NCBI GenBank assembly: GCA_019426215.1
Contig: CM033404.1
Location: 4,898,001 to 4,962,000 of the forward strand
Source of the DNA: Buddleja alternifolia
Lineage: Eukaryota > Streptophyta > Magnoliopsida > Lamiales > Scrophulariaceae
Direction: 5' to 3'
Length of the DNA: 64,000 nucleotides
Shown: piece by piece, positions 21,442 to 33,311 of the stretch
How the letters are laid out: each line of letters starts with the position of its first letter
Numbering within the stretch: position 1 is the first letter of the stretch
Made by a program: the position numbers and the translations under genes
Notes under the pieces: model-generated
Database searches by the model: none
The model's input: the letters and a program-made list of their open reading frames with translations, nothing else
Told to the model about the DNA's origin: nothing

Positions 21442-23998
21442 TCAGCTTGTGGAAACATTGCTGATCATAGCAGTGGATGACCACAAATCAGCACCATTAG
21501 AGTCGTCGGCCACGTGCAGTATGAGCTCGACCGGGACGAGGCACAACCCTCTGCTCCTCAGGTCATCCTTCCTAATTCTGTCACTTTCATTCTTCTCACC
21601 ATCTTCTTCCTGTCCAATTGATCCATGATCGATACAACATGGAACACCGTTTATCATTAACATAATACATGTGAAGCCGGTGCCTTTCATACGGCACTCC
21701 AAATTTAGGCATACTTACCAAATTGTGAATTCCAATAGTGTTATGTCCTCCCCATGACTAATGAAAATTAGAGAAAAGTACCTTTATCGATAATTTTCTA
21801 GTTCCGAGAATGTTGTCGATTAAATTAGAGCCGCTAAAGGGTAAATTGCAATATATATTGGTCTTACAAGATCGGGTCTATTGCAATTTTGGACCCATTA
21901 TTTCAAAAGAAACGAAAATCCTCCTATATGATTCTTAAAAGTTGGTCTCATTCGTTAAAAAATTGATAAAACTTCATGTGCTGCATCCACGCACCACTAC
22001 GGGTCGTGTGATCAAAGTAACAGCTTCTGTCTATTTTTTACTTAAAATGATAAAAATATACAAGTTTGTAAACAGTTGGGTTAAAATTGCAAGGCCCTAG
22101 CCTGTAAGACTAATACTGCAACTTTTCTCTGCTGCTAAATTAGGTAGTACTAAACATCACGGGAGCGACAAATTATTGAAGATTACTGATAGTAAACAAA
22201 ATCTACACTAAAAGAAGTACTTACGGAGCGGTGGAGGGCAGGGGAGGCCAGTGGACGCTGCAAATATGGAGAAGACAAGACCTGGACCTGATCCTGTAAA
22301 AACCTAATGTAACCCAAAGCTTCATGAAGCACCGATGTCGTATCTGTCTGCACCAGCCACCATATCAACATTGCATTCACAGTGCACAAAAAAACCTTTA
22401 GATTAGTGGAAATTAAACTGCATATTTTGGACAATAATTAATCAACTAATATCTAGGAGACAAGAATTTATTAAGGCAGAAATCAAACAAATAATCAAGT
22501 CGTGTTGTTGGTCGTATTAATAAGGCAACTATGGTGTTTCGTCATATTTGTAATCAAACAAATTTAGTTGATTTCACTTGATATTATGATCACCAAAATA
22601 ATCGACTAATATATCATCTAGGAGACAAGAATTAAATCAACTAAAGCAGCAAGACACGTTAGTCTGGTAGTATTTTTAAGACAAAATTGCACTTTTCTCC
22701 TACTGAATAGGAAGGTGAGCACTTCCAATCCAAACTTTACGGCTTATCAAAAAAAAAAAAATCCAAACTTTACAGGCTATGCACATTTAGTTCCACGGCT
22801 TAAAAACCGTTGCACAAGTTTCCATTAACATTGGCAACGTGACTGACACTGGCTGTTAGTTTGGTTGTAAACTAACCGAAGGCCAAAAACTCAGTATAAA
22901 AGGAACATTTGCTTCGAGAGAAAATAGCTCGTCATTTGGTGGGTCATTTGCTTTTCATATGAACATGTGTCACTATCTATGTGGTAGTTTGGATGTCCTA
23001 TTGCACAGTGTGTTGCAATTTTCCATTACACTTCATGTATGAACGGTCATGTTGCATTTTATATCGCATAGTATGTATGCAGAACAAGTATATATAATTC
23101 ATATTAATTAAATTTATATTTATTGAAATATTCGAAGGTCTCACGAATTCAAACCAAACATGTAAATCATTTTTAATTTGTTTGACTAAATTTGCAAAAT
23201 CCATAATAAAATTCGAAATAAAGATTGTTCGCAAAAGACGCTCAATTCAATGGGACCAAAAATGCAATTTAATTTTACGCATTTTCTAAATTAAAATTCA
23301 TATACTACACACCTTGCCAAAGGGTGACACAAGCTGTTGCAATGCTGTAATTCTTTCCCCAAGCTTCTCTTTCTTAGTGCGAACCTAAATCATCAAAATT
23401 ACAGGGTAATAATCATAATTAATGTAAATTGTACATGCAAATTAAACATTACACATCTAAAATCTTAACATGCAAACTGACCTTTGCATGGACCGTAGCA
23501 TTAGAATTGTCTGACTTGAACTTCTTACTGTTCCTCTTACTTCCGGTCGGGGCTCCGGAAAAAGAATCCGGATCCTGACCCGGTTCATTTCCTGACCCGC
23601 ATCTCTTCTTCTGCATCACCAAAATACAAACTTCAAAAAAAAAAAATACAAAAACATTTCTTCACAAAAATACCAAAAAAGAGAATATATATATATTTAT
23701 ATATATATATTTCATGAGTACTAACTCTGGATTTAGGCAATGTGCTAATCTTCGTGGAATTTTCTACCCCCACCTTGACATCATCACACTGCTTGGCATA
23801 ATCACCAAAACACAGCATTTTTGGAGATTTATTGTTATTGTTATGATTATTATTATCATTAGATGGTGTAAATGAAGAAGTGAAACTGAAACACCCATTA
23901 ATATCCGGTTCAAGACCCGCAATATCATCTGCAAAAAGCATCTGCGAATAGGACCCGGGCGCCACCGGGTCATCGTCAAACCCGCCATTACTCGCCAT
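21442..23998 (-). CDS. bHLH transcription factor (atypical basic region, bHLH68/110/112-like), five exons
   Basis: Predicted exons on the minus strand: 23998-23726, 23610-23482, 23384-23313, 22347-22225 and 21609-21442. All junctions are in phase with GT-AG, giving 254 aa. The N-terminal third is low complexity (Asn-rich near residues 48-57). A basic stretch ([10 protein letters not shown]) precedes the helix-loop-helix, [20 protein letters not shown] (135-154) then [20 protein letters not shown] (159-178). The tail has the subgroup motif [13 protein letters not shown]. The HLH is clear, but the basic region lacks the usual His-Glu-Arg contact set for E-boxes, as is known for this subgroup; DNA binding may be altered or depend on a partner. 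Nuclear transcription regulator; target unknown. Introns 3 and 4 carry MITEs. A TATA box lies at 24046-24056. Confidence 0.9.
21839..22130. mobile_element. Foldback MITE in bHLH intron 4, 9-bp target duplication
   Basis: Flanked by GCCGCTAAA (21830-21838) and GCTGCTAAA (22131-22139), a 9-bp direct repeat with one mismatch. The ends are inverted repeats: GGGTAAATTGCAATATATAT on the left; AAAAGTTGCAGTATTAGTC when the right end is reverse-complemented; both run on into GTCTTACA. MULE-like, same style as 13024-13476. Confidence 0.72.
22678..23275. mobile_element. Foldback-type element in bHLH intron 3
   Basis: The left end CAAAATTGCACTTTTCTCC and the right end (reverse complement AAATTAAATTGCATTTTTGG) share the TTGCA-centred terminus of the other foldback elements here. 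The interior repeats ACTTCATGTAT-like words. The target duplication was not resolved, so the limits are approximate. Confidence 0.45.
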
Positions 23999-24045
23999 TA
24001 ATTTTTTAAAAAAATTAGCAGAAAGAGATTAATAATGGGTTTGTA

Positions 24046-24056
24046 TTTTTATATAT
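24046..24056 (-). promoter_or_regulatory. TATA box of the bHLH gene
   Basis: Minus-strand ATATATAAAAA about 50 bp before the ATG at 23998, implying a very short leader. Confidence 0.5.
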
Positions 24057-25889
24057 GGAAGTAAACAACGGAACCTTCTTCAGTCTTCTTCTAAAAATTT
24101 ATTTGGAGAGTTAAAAAGAGGAAAACACAGAAGCTATACCTATATATATATATCTAGCTTAGCTATAAGTCTAATCTATTCTATTTATGTCTTGTGTTTT
24201 TCAACTTCTCTCTCTCCCTCTCTAGAGAGATATATATATATATATTTGTACACACAAATATATGTATGTATATATATATATATACGTACGTGAGGGTATG
24301 GATATTGTCAATTCTTGGAATGACGCTAAGGATGTTACTGCATTTCAAGGAGAGAAGCGAAGACAGAGCGACAGAGGAAGGGCTTTGGTATTGTCGTCTC
24401 AGTCAAAGTTTTTCGAGAAATTAAATCCGTGCTTTATTTATCCAACGCAAAATTGACGATCCGACCCATAATCCCGTTAATTGTGAGGATCCGACCCATG
24501 AGGTGGAAGGCGTGGCAGGATATGGGGCCGAAGCCCAGTGAATGTGGCCCATTCGTCATACATGCATGGCATGACTCATCATGAACTAATTGTGTGTTAA
24601 TTACTTAAAATACTAATTACTTTACGCCAAAAAGAAAAAAAAGACTTAAACGCTAATTAGGAATTTAGGGTTATGTATTAAACATTGTTTGAAAAATATT
24701 AAATTATGCGACGAGTATTATCTTTTGGTAGTTTATTAATATTAAAGTTAATAAAAACTATTATAGCAAGTTGATCAAATATGTAAATGCTTTTTGGCTT
24801 CTACTATACATAATAAAACAATATTTAGGGCAGATGGAACATTAGTGAGTATTGAAACTTACAAGTTTATGTATTATCTTGTTGATAATGATGATAAAAG
24901 TTAGGAATATAAGCTACGATGCACGGGCACGACACGGACATGGGATACGTTAATTTTTAAAAGAATTTGTACGCAGACACGGTTCGAACACGACTACTAA
25001 TATATATTTTTTCTTTTCTTTCAATAGTTGGACATGGATACGGCGCGTATCCAACGCTGCACAGGATGATTTTTTGGAATGTCCGTTTATAGAATATAAG
25101 TTATGGGAAAATTTCATGCAATAATAAATGATAAAAATTAAGGCTATAAGTAATGAGAAAACGTCATTCAAAATTCAGCTCGAAGCTTATACTTGTCAAA
25201 TTCTTAGACATAGTAATCTAGGTTGTGTGTATCAATTAGGCTGGTGTGCGTTAAATTAATATTGCACCAGTTTTAATTTGATATTCCTTTTCTATATACA
25301 CAATATATGTGTGTATATATATATATATATATAACAGTTCAACACATATATTTTTGAAATTTGCATGCATACAATATATATACTAATTAAGTAAATATAA
25401 AATATAAAATTAGAAAAGATGATCAGAAATGCTTTATAAGACTGAAAACTACTAGGAACTCCTGTTATGAAGCTGATCCAGTACCAGCTCCGGCTCTTCT
25501 TGATGTAACGCTTTAGTGTCACTCCACGAATAACAGATACCTGTTGTTTTTTGAGTAATAAATTTTTAATTTTCTTTCAGTTTTTACAAATACCTATGTG
25601 TTGCTCATTGAAATCACGTCAAAATGTTATACCAAAATGTGATAAAAGATTCGGAAGACAAAAATATAGATAATCATATTAGACAACTTTGATTTTTGGA
25701 CCAATAAATTGTTCTATTGCGTAACAAAGAGTTCGTCATTATTGATGGGCTGCTAAACGTTAGGGCCCATTATGCCCAATTAAGTAAGTTATGGTCAAAT
25801 GGAAGCCCAAAAAAGAACAAAACAAAAACAAACACACAAATCCCATTGGGGAATAAACGCAAGGACTTCTTATGCATAACCCAAACTAA
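24057..25889. other. bHLH upstream region and intergenic DNA
   Basis: (TA)n-type microsatellites at 24230-24290 and 25308-25334. A small GACACGG/ATACGG repeat at about 24915-25070 starts with GATGCACGGGCACGACACGG and ends near CGTATCCAACGCTGCA. It belongs to the same dispersed family as 42785-43447. No gene recognised. Confidence 0.45.
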
Positions 25890-26287
25890 TCAAGCAGAAC
25901 AGATCTCTTTCAGCTTACTCGCCGCAGATTCATCCACCGCATACTGCAAAATTACCATGAAATCCCAAATTACAGACAGTCAATTTCCGCACATATATCT
26001 TACATATAGAGATACAAGTCTCTGTGTGTGTGTGTGTGTGTATATATATATCGCATGCATATGAGAAAGCTGAGCACCTTATTGAGGACCCAGAGAGAAT
26101 GGATATAAGTTCGATTGAGGAGTTCATTGAGGGCAGTGGCATCTTCAGGGTCGACTTCTCTGTAATTGACGAAGTTTTCGCGAGCGTATTTGGCGTAGTA
26201 AGGCCTCGTGTCTTGCGGGAGGCGCCGAACCAGCCTCAGCACTTCACCGTACGCTCTTAACGCCTTCTGCATTTCTCTGTAAACCAT
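25890..26287 (-). CDS. LYR-motif protein (LYRM9 / At3g19508-like), two exons
   Basis: Exon 1 is 26287-26078 (70 codons) and exon 2 is 25943-25890 (18 codons with stop), joined GT-AG in phase, for 87 aa. The LYR signature is replaced here by a close variant within ALRAYGEVLRLVRRLP, followed by the family's conserved RPYYAKYARENFVNYREVD and SLWVLNKYAVDESAA. LYR proteins bind acyl-ACP in the mitochondrial matrix and act as assembly factors or subunits for respiratory complexes or Fe-S transfer; this member's partner is unknown. It has the small size and single intron known for the plant homologue. A (GT)n/(TA)n tract in the intron at 26024-26050 lies close to the exon 1 donor. Confidence 0.88.
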
Positions 26288-26846
26288 TTATCAGATCGAT
26301 GATTTTGCTACTGAAATTGAGTCTATACTATTTGTCTTGCTAATCGAGAACTTTGACGTGAAAAGGAAGAAAAAGAGAATAATGGATGTGGGTTTGCGTG
26401 CTTGGCCAGTGGGCCTGTTGGGCTGGATTGATATGGACTAATATAGAGTAGAATAGGGATAATTTTAACGGTCCACTGTCCATGACATATTTACTGAGGG
26501 TGATTTTTACAGGGTGGATACTGGATAGTGAAGAAAATCACCTCACCACTTATAAATTTATGGTGGATCAGGAGCATTACTCTCGATTCATCATAGATTT
26601 TTCCGTAGAATAGAGAATACCTAAAAAATTGGAGGCTTGATCCAAGGTTTGTTAGTTAGTAGTATTAGTTTTCACTTTTATTTGGGAGGTTTGGAATTCA
26701 ATTCTGGACCGCCAAATTGTGAATTTTGTTTTGTATTGAAGTCTTATAGAGTTTGGACAGTTCATAATTTAAAACTACCTGTCCAAGGTATCCCTTCATC
26801 TAAAATAAAAAAATAAAAAAGCAGAGGCTTAGATCTTAAAAGTAAG
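26288..26846. other. LYR gene upstream region
   Basis: No further gene or defined repeat recognised. Confidence 0.4.
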
Positions 26847-27203
26847 GGTAAATGGCATTTCGACCCTAAAATTTTGATTTTTTAGCACATTGCCCCCTAA
26901 AAAGTATCTTTAAAACATTTTGTTCCCTCTACTTATATAGATTCTATCATTATGCCCCCTAACGACATTTTTAAATCTTTTTATTTTTTGATAAAAACCC
27001 TCTTTGACAGCCATCGCCAATGCTTTTTTTCCATATCTCCCGTCAAAAACTAAGGCAAAGGCTTTGAACATTTCTATATTGATGTTGGTGGTGAAGGCAA
27101 AGTCAAACGGCAGCACTTTTGCTGCAAATTATATAGATTACAGTACAACGAACTAATAGAGTAACTTAGAATTACAATAATGAAAGGCACAAGTATATAT
27201 ATA

Positions 27204-27234
<31 letters not shown>

Positions 27235-27463
27235 GCTATATCAATTGAAATTTGGAGTGCAAAATGACACAATGGATAATTAATAGTTTGCTAACGAAAA
27301 TATATATGAACCAAAAATATTATTAGGGAACATAGTGCTACAATGATTGTAATTTGTAAGCTTACGGGGCTTTTAAATTACCTTGGGGTAATGAGCTAAT
27401 TAAAACGGTAAAATTTGGGAGTTGAAGTGCAATTTACATCAAAAAAAAAAAAGAGTGCAATTT
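26847..27463. mobile_element. Probable foldback element, GGGTAAATGGCA / GGTAAATTGCA ends
   Basis: The left end GGGTAAATGGCATTTCGACCC and the right end (reverse complement GGTAAATTGCACTC) match the terminal motif of the window's other foldback MITEs. The flanks TTAAAAGTAA and TTAAAGTAGT look like an imperfect target duplication. The interior contains a (TA)n tract. Confidence 0.45.
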
Positions 27464-27529
27464 ACCTTAAAGTAGTGACTGCTGGTTAATATATCTAATT
27501 AAGAAGCGATTAGTCCATAATAATGATAT

Positions 27530-28030
27530 GGGTAAAAGCCCACTTTGACAAAATTACCCCCAAAGTGAGCTTTATTCCCCAAACAAACCAAGATCCGTGC
27601 GTTTTAGTTCGGGTTCGGGATGACATGACCCGTTGACCCGACAGACCTGGAACCTCATCCACAGATTGGTAAGATGTGGATCTTAGAGATCATGACACAT
27701 GTCTTATTCCTATTCGTACAAGGTGCTCTCTCCTATAAATACTCCACTCCACCTATCACTTTGGGAGGTAAGTTTTTCATTACTCCACATTTACTATAGC
27801 AATTTTGTAAACACAATTATACATTGACAGTATCATTTATGCAATTAACATAATTAATGATTTAAAAGATATATCATTTTATAATATATCAGAATTTAAA
27901 TAAATCGGTTTGTGGTATGAAATATACAAACGTCGTTGATCTGGGAACAAGTAGAGGTATAGTTCACGAGTTCACCGGTCACCAAGGGCTAAGACTTGTT
28001 CGGCAGGCGGAACGTGTAATGCCCATAAAC
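27530..28030 (+). mobile_element. LTR-like fragment
   Basis: Contains GACCCGTTGACCCGACAG, CATGACACATGTC and CTATAAATACTCC, in an order resembling the block at 16790-17330. It may be a solo LTR. Boundaries and target duplication not found. Confidence 0.3.
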
Positions 28031-29372
28031 CGCGTACGTACCCGCGTACTAATATTTTGAGGCTTTAAGTAATAGTACCATATATACGTATATTTGCTAT
28101 ATGATGAAAAATCACAATTAAATGCTTGACATTGCGTGACACACGTACATGACAAATTATATATAGGTTGTTAGAAATTTCCTGCATTAGAAGTTGTTGC
28201 GATCTCAGTCATGCAAAACTGATTGTGATTGTATACCCCGAGTCTTTGATCCGAAATACTAATTGTAGATATCATTAATAAATGAGGATGCTATTGTTGC
28301 ACTTTTTCTTGTTCTATTTTGCTTCTAAAATATCGAGTACACGATTTTAAATTAGAGTATGTTTTAAAGTTCTAAACTCAAATCACCAGTTAAAAATCAA
28401 AATAAAAAGCCTTTTTCTGCAAAATGCAAGTGCCTTGCCGGATTTCAACGAGTCACCTAAATTTTTGCTTTATTCGAATATTTATGTGTCTAACGCACTC
28501 AGGGACGGAGTCAGGATTTTCAGCGAGGGGGGCGAGATTGTTGTGATATAGCTATACATTTTTTTTTGCCAAATAGACGAAGGATTCAAGGGGATGGCCC
28601 CCCGCGGTACGGTACGCTATATTTATGGGGGGAAATCTAATAAGGAATTAGGTTCAATTACAATAATTTTGAATAATATAGAGGATAATTATGTCATTGG
28701 GGGGGGCGAAAATAGATATTTTGAAAATTTTATGGATAGTAATGAAAAAAAAATTGATGGGGTCAAAAATGAATATTTTGAAAATTTTATAGTTAGTAAT
28801 ATTTTAGAATACACCAAAAATAGTCTTACTAGGTACAAGTTAATAATGATTAAGGTCCTTCATTAATTTCTTTTGTTTATTCCCTATACCCTCTTGAATT
28901 AAAAAGAATAAACAAAAAAAATGAAAGGTGGACTCAATATAAAACAAATGGAAAATTCTAACCAACTCCCGGCTAAATTTATATGTATTTTATAAAATAA
29001 TTTACTAAATATATAGCAAGTGTAATACACTCTCATTGTAAAATATACTTAGTGTGGTAAAATGGGTTCTGAACTAAAAATTTTCAAAAGGAAGAGATAA
29101 AATCATGCACGAATATATATCATATCCCCAGCAATAAATACAACAAGAACGTAAACGTCATAAATGAATTTCGAATGAAACAAACAGAATTCAGCCATAA
29201 CCTAACCACCAAGATAAACTTAACCCCTTCTTCTTCAGCGGACAAAACTACCCTCAACTTGGCATTCTCTCCTCCACCCATTCTCTCTATAAGTTCCTCC
29301 TCCTTCATCCACATCTCCCACTCTCACTCTTAAAATCTCTCTCTCTCTCTCTAAACCATATAATTCATTAAT
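28031..29372. other. Upstream region of the 531-aa gene; repeat-like piece
   Basis: AGGGACGGAGTCAGGATTT at 28500-28518, followed by G-rich runs to 28700, resembles termini of common plant DNA-transposon remnants. A 90-codon open frame (28594-28866) contains an internal duplication of a YFENF motif and is not called a gene. A pyrimidine-rich tract (CT)n lies at 29325-29352 just before the next start codon. Confidence 0.4.
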
Positions 29373-30968
29373 ATGGATATCTGGTCATGGATATCTGAAC
29401 TTCCCAACTCGGACGACTGGACTCAGTCCGACTCACACCTCACTTTCCAGCTCGCTTCTTCCAAGCCATGGTCACCCAACAACAACGGCTCGGCTCAATC
29501 GATTCAGCTCAGAGCCGACAGAACACTCGGCTTGAACTCAGAAGTATTCATTACCTTCTCTTTATCCTTCTTAGGGTTTCAATCTTCTGACCCAGAGACA
29601 ACCATCTGGGCTTCCGACACGTGTCCTTTGTCCGCTGAAAAGCCGTTTTTACCCTTCATCCTTCAACTGCTTCAAGAGATCGTGTCCCGTTCACCCACCG
29701 CGCACGATAGCACATGCCCACGTTCACAGCTGCAGAAGCTCAAACCGGAGCCGGTTTCATGGATCATGGACTCCCACTCACCCGAGTCTTTCTCCAGCTT
29801 CTTCAACCTCGTCTTCCTCACGCGCCTTTTCTGGGCTTGTGTATGCGACGCGCCGTCGGAGGTTGGCTCGTTCTACTTCCATTCGTTGCTTTCGCCTAAT
29901 CTCGAGACGTTCTCGTGTCAACACGCGCAGGTTCTGCGAAACTTCTTCGTCTCGGTCGGAACGGACGTGGAGCTGTGTTTCATGCGCACCTTCGGGTACA
30001 TGTTAGCAAAATGGTTGATTTTAAGAGATGTTGAAGTTGGATTGAAGTCTTTGACACCTTTGCCCTTTAATAATCTTGGATTTTCTTACGCTGTGGAGTC
30101 TCACGGGTTGTGGGTTTTGAAGGGCTACGCTCCGGTGAAATCCATGAAGTGCATGCAGAGTAATGGGCAAAATAGTCAATTCCCTGCTCTGATCCAGGCT
30201 AAAGACGCTCTGTTAAAATACGCCTTGGCTCACCAGCAACTTGAGGCTGTAATTCAATTGGAATATACGGTTCGATTCCACGATAATTTCATTCAAGTAA
30301 ATACACGCGTGAATAATATGAGGATTCATGTGGTTAAATTAGGGTTTAAGAAAAATTCGGATGAGAATTTCTTGGACGAGAAGCATTTTCCATCAAGAAT
30401 TCGGATTTGGGTAGGGCCGGAAGTTGGGGCGAGTTATGTGGGCGGGTTGAGTTTGGGCCGGTCTACGGATAACGTGGAGAGAGAGATGGAGATGCAAAGG
30501 ACCTTGAAGGGTAGTTCGGGAAAAGTGAAAGTCCCTAAGGTCAAAGCAATGGCTAGGATGGCGACTAGGACGAAAATCAAGAATTGGAGGTGGGACCAGG
30601 ATGTGGAAGGAAACGCCGCGGTATTTGATGCGATTTTGTGTGACAACACGACTGGTGCAGAAATTGCCACGTGTAAGCCTCCTATTGGTGGTGATGGACA
30701 TATCGGGATCAATTTTAGACAACGATACACGGGAGGGGGGCGGGCGTTTACGAAATCGGGCGGGTTGATTTTCGCGGGTGAGGAGTGTGGGGAAGGGGTG
30801 GGGTGGAGGTTGAGCAAAGAGATGGAGGGGAGTGTGTTGAAGTGGAGGATGGGAGGGGAAGTTTGGTTGAGCTATTGGCCTAATGATGTTATGAGCCCTT
30901 ACTATGAGACAAGGTGTATTGAGTGGTGTGATGAGGTTGATTTGCCCTTGCTACCTAGTAAAAATTGA
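29373..30968 (+). CDS. Conserved-looking plant protein of unknown function, 531 aa, single exon
   Basis: One long uninterrupted frame from the ATG at 29373 (MDIWSWISELPNSDDW) to TGA at 30966-30968. It is much GC-richer than its surroundings, with gene-like codon use and no frameshift. I do not recognise the family. No signal peptide is evident. The N-terminal 30 residues are Trp/Ser-rich. A hydrophobic region (about residues 140-165, FFNLVFLTRLFWACVCDAPS) might be buried or membrane-associated. Later parts are Gly/Trp-rich (RIRIWVGPEVGASYVGGLSL; a C-terminal SYWPNDVMSPYYETRCIEWC). A basic KVKVPKVKAMARMATRTKIK lies in the C-terminal third. No catalytic motif is obvious. A CT-rich tract lies immediately upstream. 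It is very probably a real gene. Confidence 0.8.
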   Translation: MDIWSWISELPNSDDWTQSDSHLTFQLASSKPWSPNNNGSAQSIQLRADRTLGLNSEVFITFSLSFLGFQSSDPETTIWASDTCPLSAEKPFLPFILQLLQEIVSRSPTAHDSTCPRSQLQKLKPEPVSWIMDSHSPESFSSFFNLVFLTRLFWACVCDAPSEVGSFYFHSLLSPNLETFSCQHAQVLRNFFVSVGTDVELCFMRTFGYMLAKWLILRDVEVGLKSLTPLPFNNLGFSYAVESHGLWVLKGYAPVKSMKCMQSNGQNSQFPALIQAKDALLKYALAHQQLEAVIQLEYTVRFHDNFIQVNTRVNNMRIHVVKLGFKKNSDENFLDEKHFPSRIRIWVGPEVGASYVGGLSLGRSTDNVEREMEMQRTLKGSSGKVKVPKVKAMARMATRTKIKNWRWDQDVEGNAAVFDAILCDNTTGAEIATCKPPIGGDGHIGINFRQRYTGGGRAFTKSGGLIFAGEECGEGVGWRLSKEMEGSVLKWRMGGEVWLSYWPNDVMSPYYETRCIEWCDEVDLPLLPSKN

Positions 30969-31585
30969 AAATATTCAATTTGGAAGATTTTATATATAAG
31001 ATTTTATGTTACATATAGTATGAATAAATTAGGGCATGTATATATAAATGCATATGAAGTGGATATTAGATACTGACTAGTACATGTATTATCAAATGTA
31101 ATTCATCATTATATAGTTGCTTTGTGTTTGATAAACTTGATTCGAGCTATAATTTAATTCATCATTTCTAAGAGTTTTTATATATGAAATATGAAATAGA
31201 ATTGTTACATAATTGGTTTAGAATTCAAAGTAGATATTACGATATTTATCATGTGATTAGTTGAGTGTGATCGAACCCTATCCGTGACCGTGAGAGAATT
31301 TTCCAACCTCAAATCATGATATTATGACAGTTCAATTTTTTCCAAAAATTATCCTATTGGCATGGGCTTAGAGGATGGGTCTTGATTTGGGCCAAGTTTT
31401 AACTATTTCTTACTGCTTCTTTTCACCTTTCCATATCCACTGTGTTGCATAAAATTAAACCCAATATACACTATCAAAGTCCAGTTCAGATTGCAACGAA
31501 TTTTGGATAAATGAACATTTCGTGACAATTATATTTCATTCTATGATACATGAACACAAACATTACGCCTAGACACGACAATTTT
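30969..31585. other. 3' flank of the 531-aa gene
   Basis: AT-rich with no repeat seen until about 31553, where a GACACGACA/AGGACACAACACGG repeat begins. The duplicated segment starts inside that repeat. Confidence 0.45.
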
Positions 31586-32869
31586 TAAAAGATTTAGGAC
31601 ACAACACGGTTCCGACACTGCTATCCTATATACAGACACACACACATACACATGTCTATATATAACTATAATACGCAAATTAGACTTTTGATTTCAATTT
31701 CAACATAACATGTTAGAGAAATGAACTGCGAGAATGGTTGTTCATTATAAAATTTGCAATTTACCTCTGAAACTCTACATATCTAAAAGAATTAAACTTC
31801 TTACAAATGCAAATAAAAACATATATAAACTAAATATAAAATTAAACGTGTTTTTCATCTAATGCATGACATAAACAAAAACAAATACTTCATTATTCGA
31901 ATCTCCACCACAAACAAGTGAAATAGTTTTTAAGTGTCGTGTAAATAATGAGTATGAGCGTCTGCTAGGAATTAGATTGTGAATTTTATTTTATTTTCAT
32001 TTTACAATTTGATCTTATACTTCTTAGTCTCTCACAAAAGTCCAATTGTGTCCTCATGCATATTAGACAGTACTGCCCCCTGACGTATCTGACATTGTGT
32101 TGAAATTTTATTTAAGAACACTAATTTTTCGTATCTGACATCATACGTGACGATTTTTCAAAGTGTCCGTACTTTATTAGTTTCGTTTGTTCAATCAATT
32201 TAACCATTTTCTGATAAAAAAAATTAATTAAAAAAATGATATTTCACCTGTTGTGATTTTTATATAAAACATGATACGATAAAAAGTCAAAAGGAAATGG
32301 AAAAGAAAAATAGTTAACAATAGATATTTCTAGCCTCTAAACATTAAATATAAGATAAAATCATAGTCGTCCCGTCACGTATCATCAAATTTTCAGAGCA
32401 ACTAGTCAATATGCCCACCCTATTTTCATATAGCAAATGCTAGAATATAGATGCATTCCTAACAGTACTAACCTCATTTCTGTTTAACCACATTATTTTC
32501 GGTATAAACTTTTTATTTAAGTTTGGAATTATATCTTCTATTGCATAACATATATAATATATCCACGCAAAGTATATATATAATTTACATCAAATGTTTA
32601 TATAAAATTATTTATACATTTGTAATGCATCGATAAAATAACATAAAAATGGATGATTCAAATTGCACTATTACATCAGACATGTAGAACAACTTGATTT
32701 CTTACCAAAAAACTGTAGAACTACTTGATTGGGGAGAAATATCACTTTTTTTTTCTTTTTTATTCTATACGAAGAAGATACTTGACCCGATAAATTTGGG
32801 CCGATAATTTCTAATCATAGGTTACATAGACATTATAAGACTCCAAATAAGAAGAAAAAAGTCACAATT

Positions 32870-32950
32870 TGTGATATTTTGGAATTGAACCCAAGATTTT
32901 CCACATAAAAGTGGAAACGGATACCACTAGATTACAAACTTTGGTGCAAT
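32870..32950 (-). mobile_element. tRNA-like SINE fragment in copy 1 (also at 58190-58272)
   Basis: On the minus strand, TCTAGTGGTATCCG (A-box-like) and GGGTTCAATTCC (B-box) are correctly spaced with a predicted hairpin between them (CCACTTTTATGTGG). A matching copy lies in the second duplicate arm at about 58190-58272, so the insertion predates the duplication. It could alternatively be a decayed tRNA pseudogene. Confidence 0.5.
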
Positions 32951-33198
32951 GTCACTCTTCTAGGACGAGTTAGAATTCATAATAAGAAATATGGCAGGTT
33001 GATTGAGCTTGGATTTAACTTTGTTTTCTGCTATAGTAATGTTATGATATGTTTTAAAGTTATATTCTAAACCTAAAATCAAGAGATCCTTTTAACATAT
33101 CTTTGTTGAACTGTGGTAAAGTACACTATAGATGTGATGTTATTTTCGAAACTATTGTTAATATATTTTTTGACAGTGTCTTCTAATCTTTCACACAT

Positions 33199-33311
33199 AA
33201 TAATTTTATTTCATCTCATAAACATAGCTCATTTTGAGAATTTTATTTCATCTCATAAACATAGCTCAATTTGATAATTTTATTTCATCTCATAAACATA
33301 GCTCAATTTGA
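33199..33311. repeat. ~37-bp unit, three copies in duplicate copy 1
   Basis: AATTTTATTTCATCTCATAA followed by ACATAGCTCAttttga recurs three times in tandem at 33204-33312. The homologous place in copy 2 (58527-58563) has a single unit, so the array expanded or contracted after the duplication. Confidence 0.88.

Noticed and set aside
28594..28866. 90-codon plus-strand frame with a repeated YFENF motif
   Set aside because: AT-rich with a short internal duplication next to a transposon-end-like sequence; nothing supports a gene.
32870..32950. Functional tRNA gene
   Set aside because: A and B boxes are present but the sequence does not form a full cloverleaf with paired acceptor ends; treated as a SINE or tRNA-like fragment.
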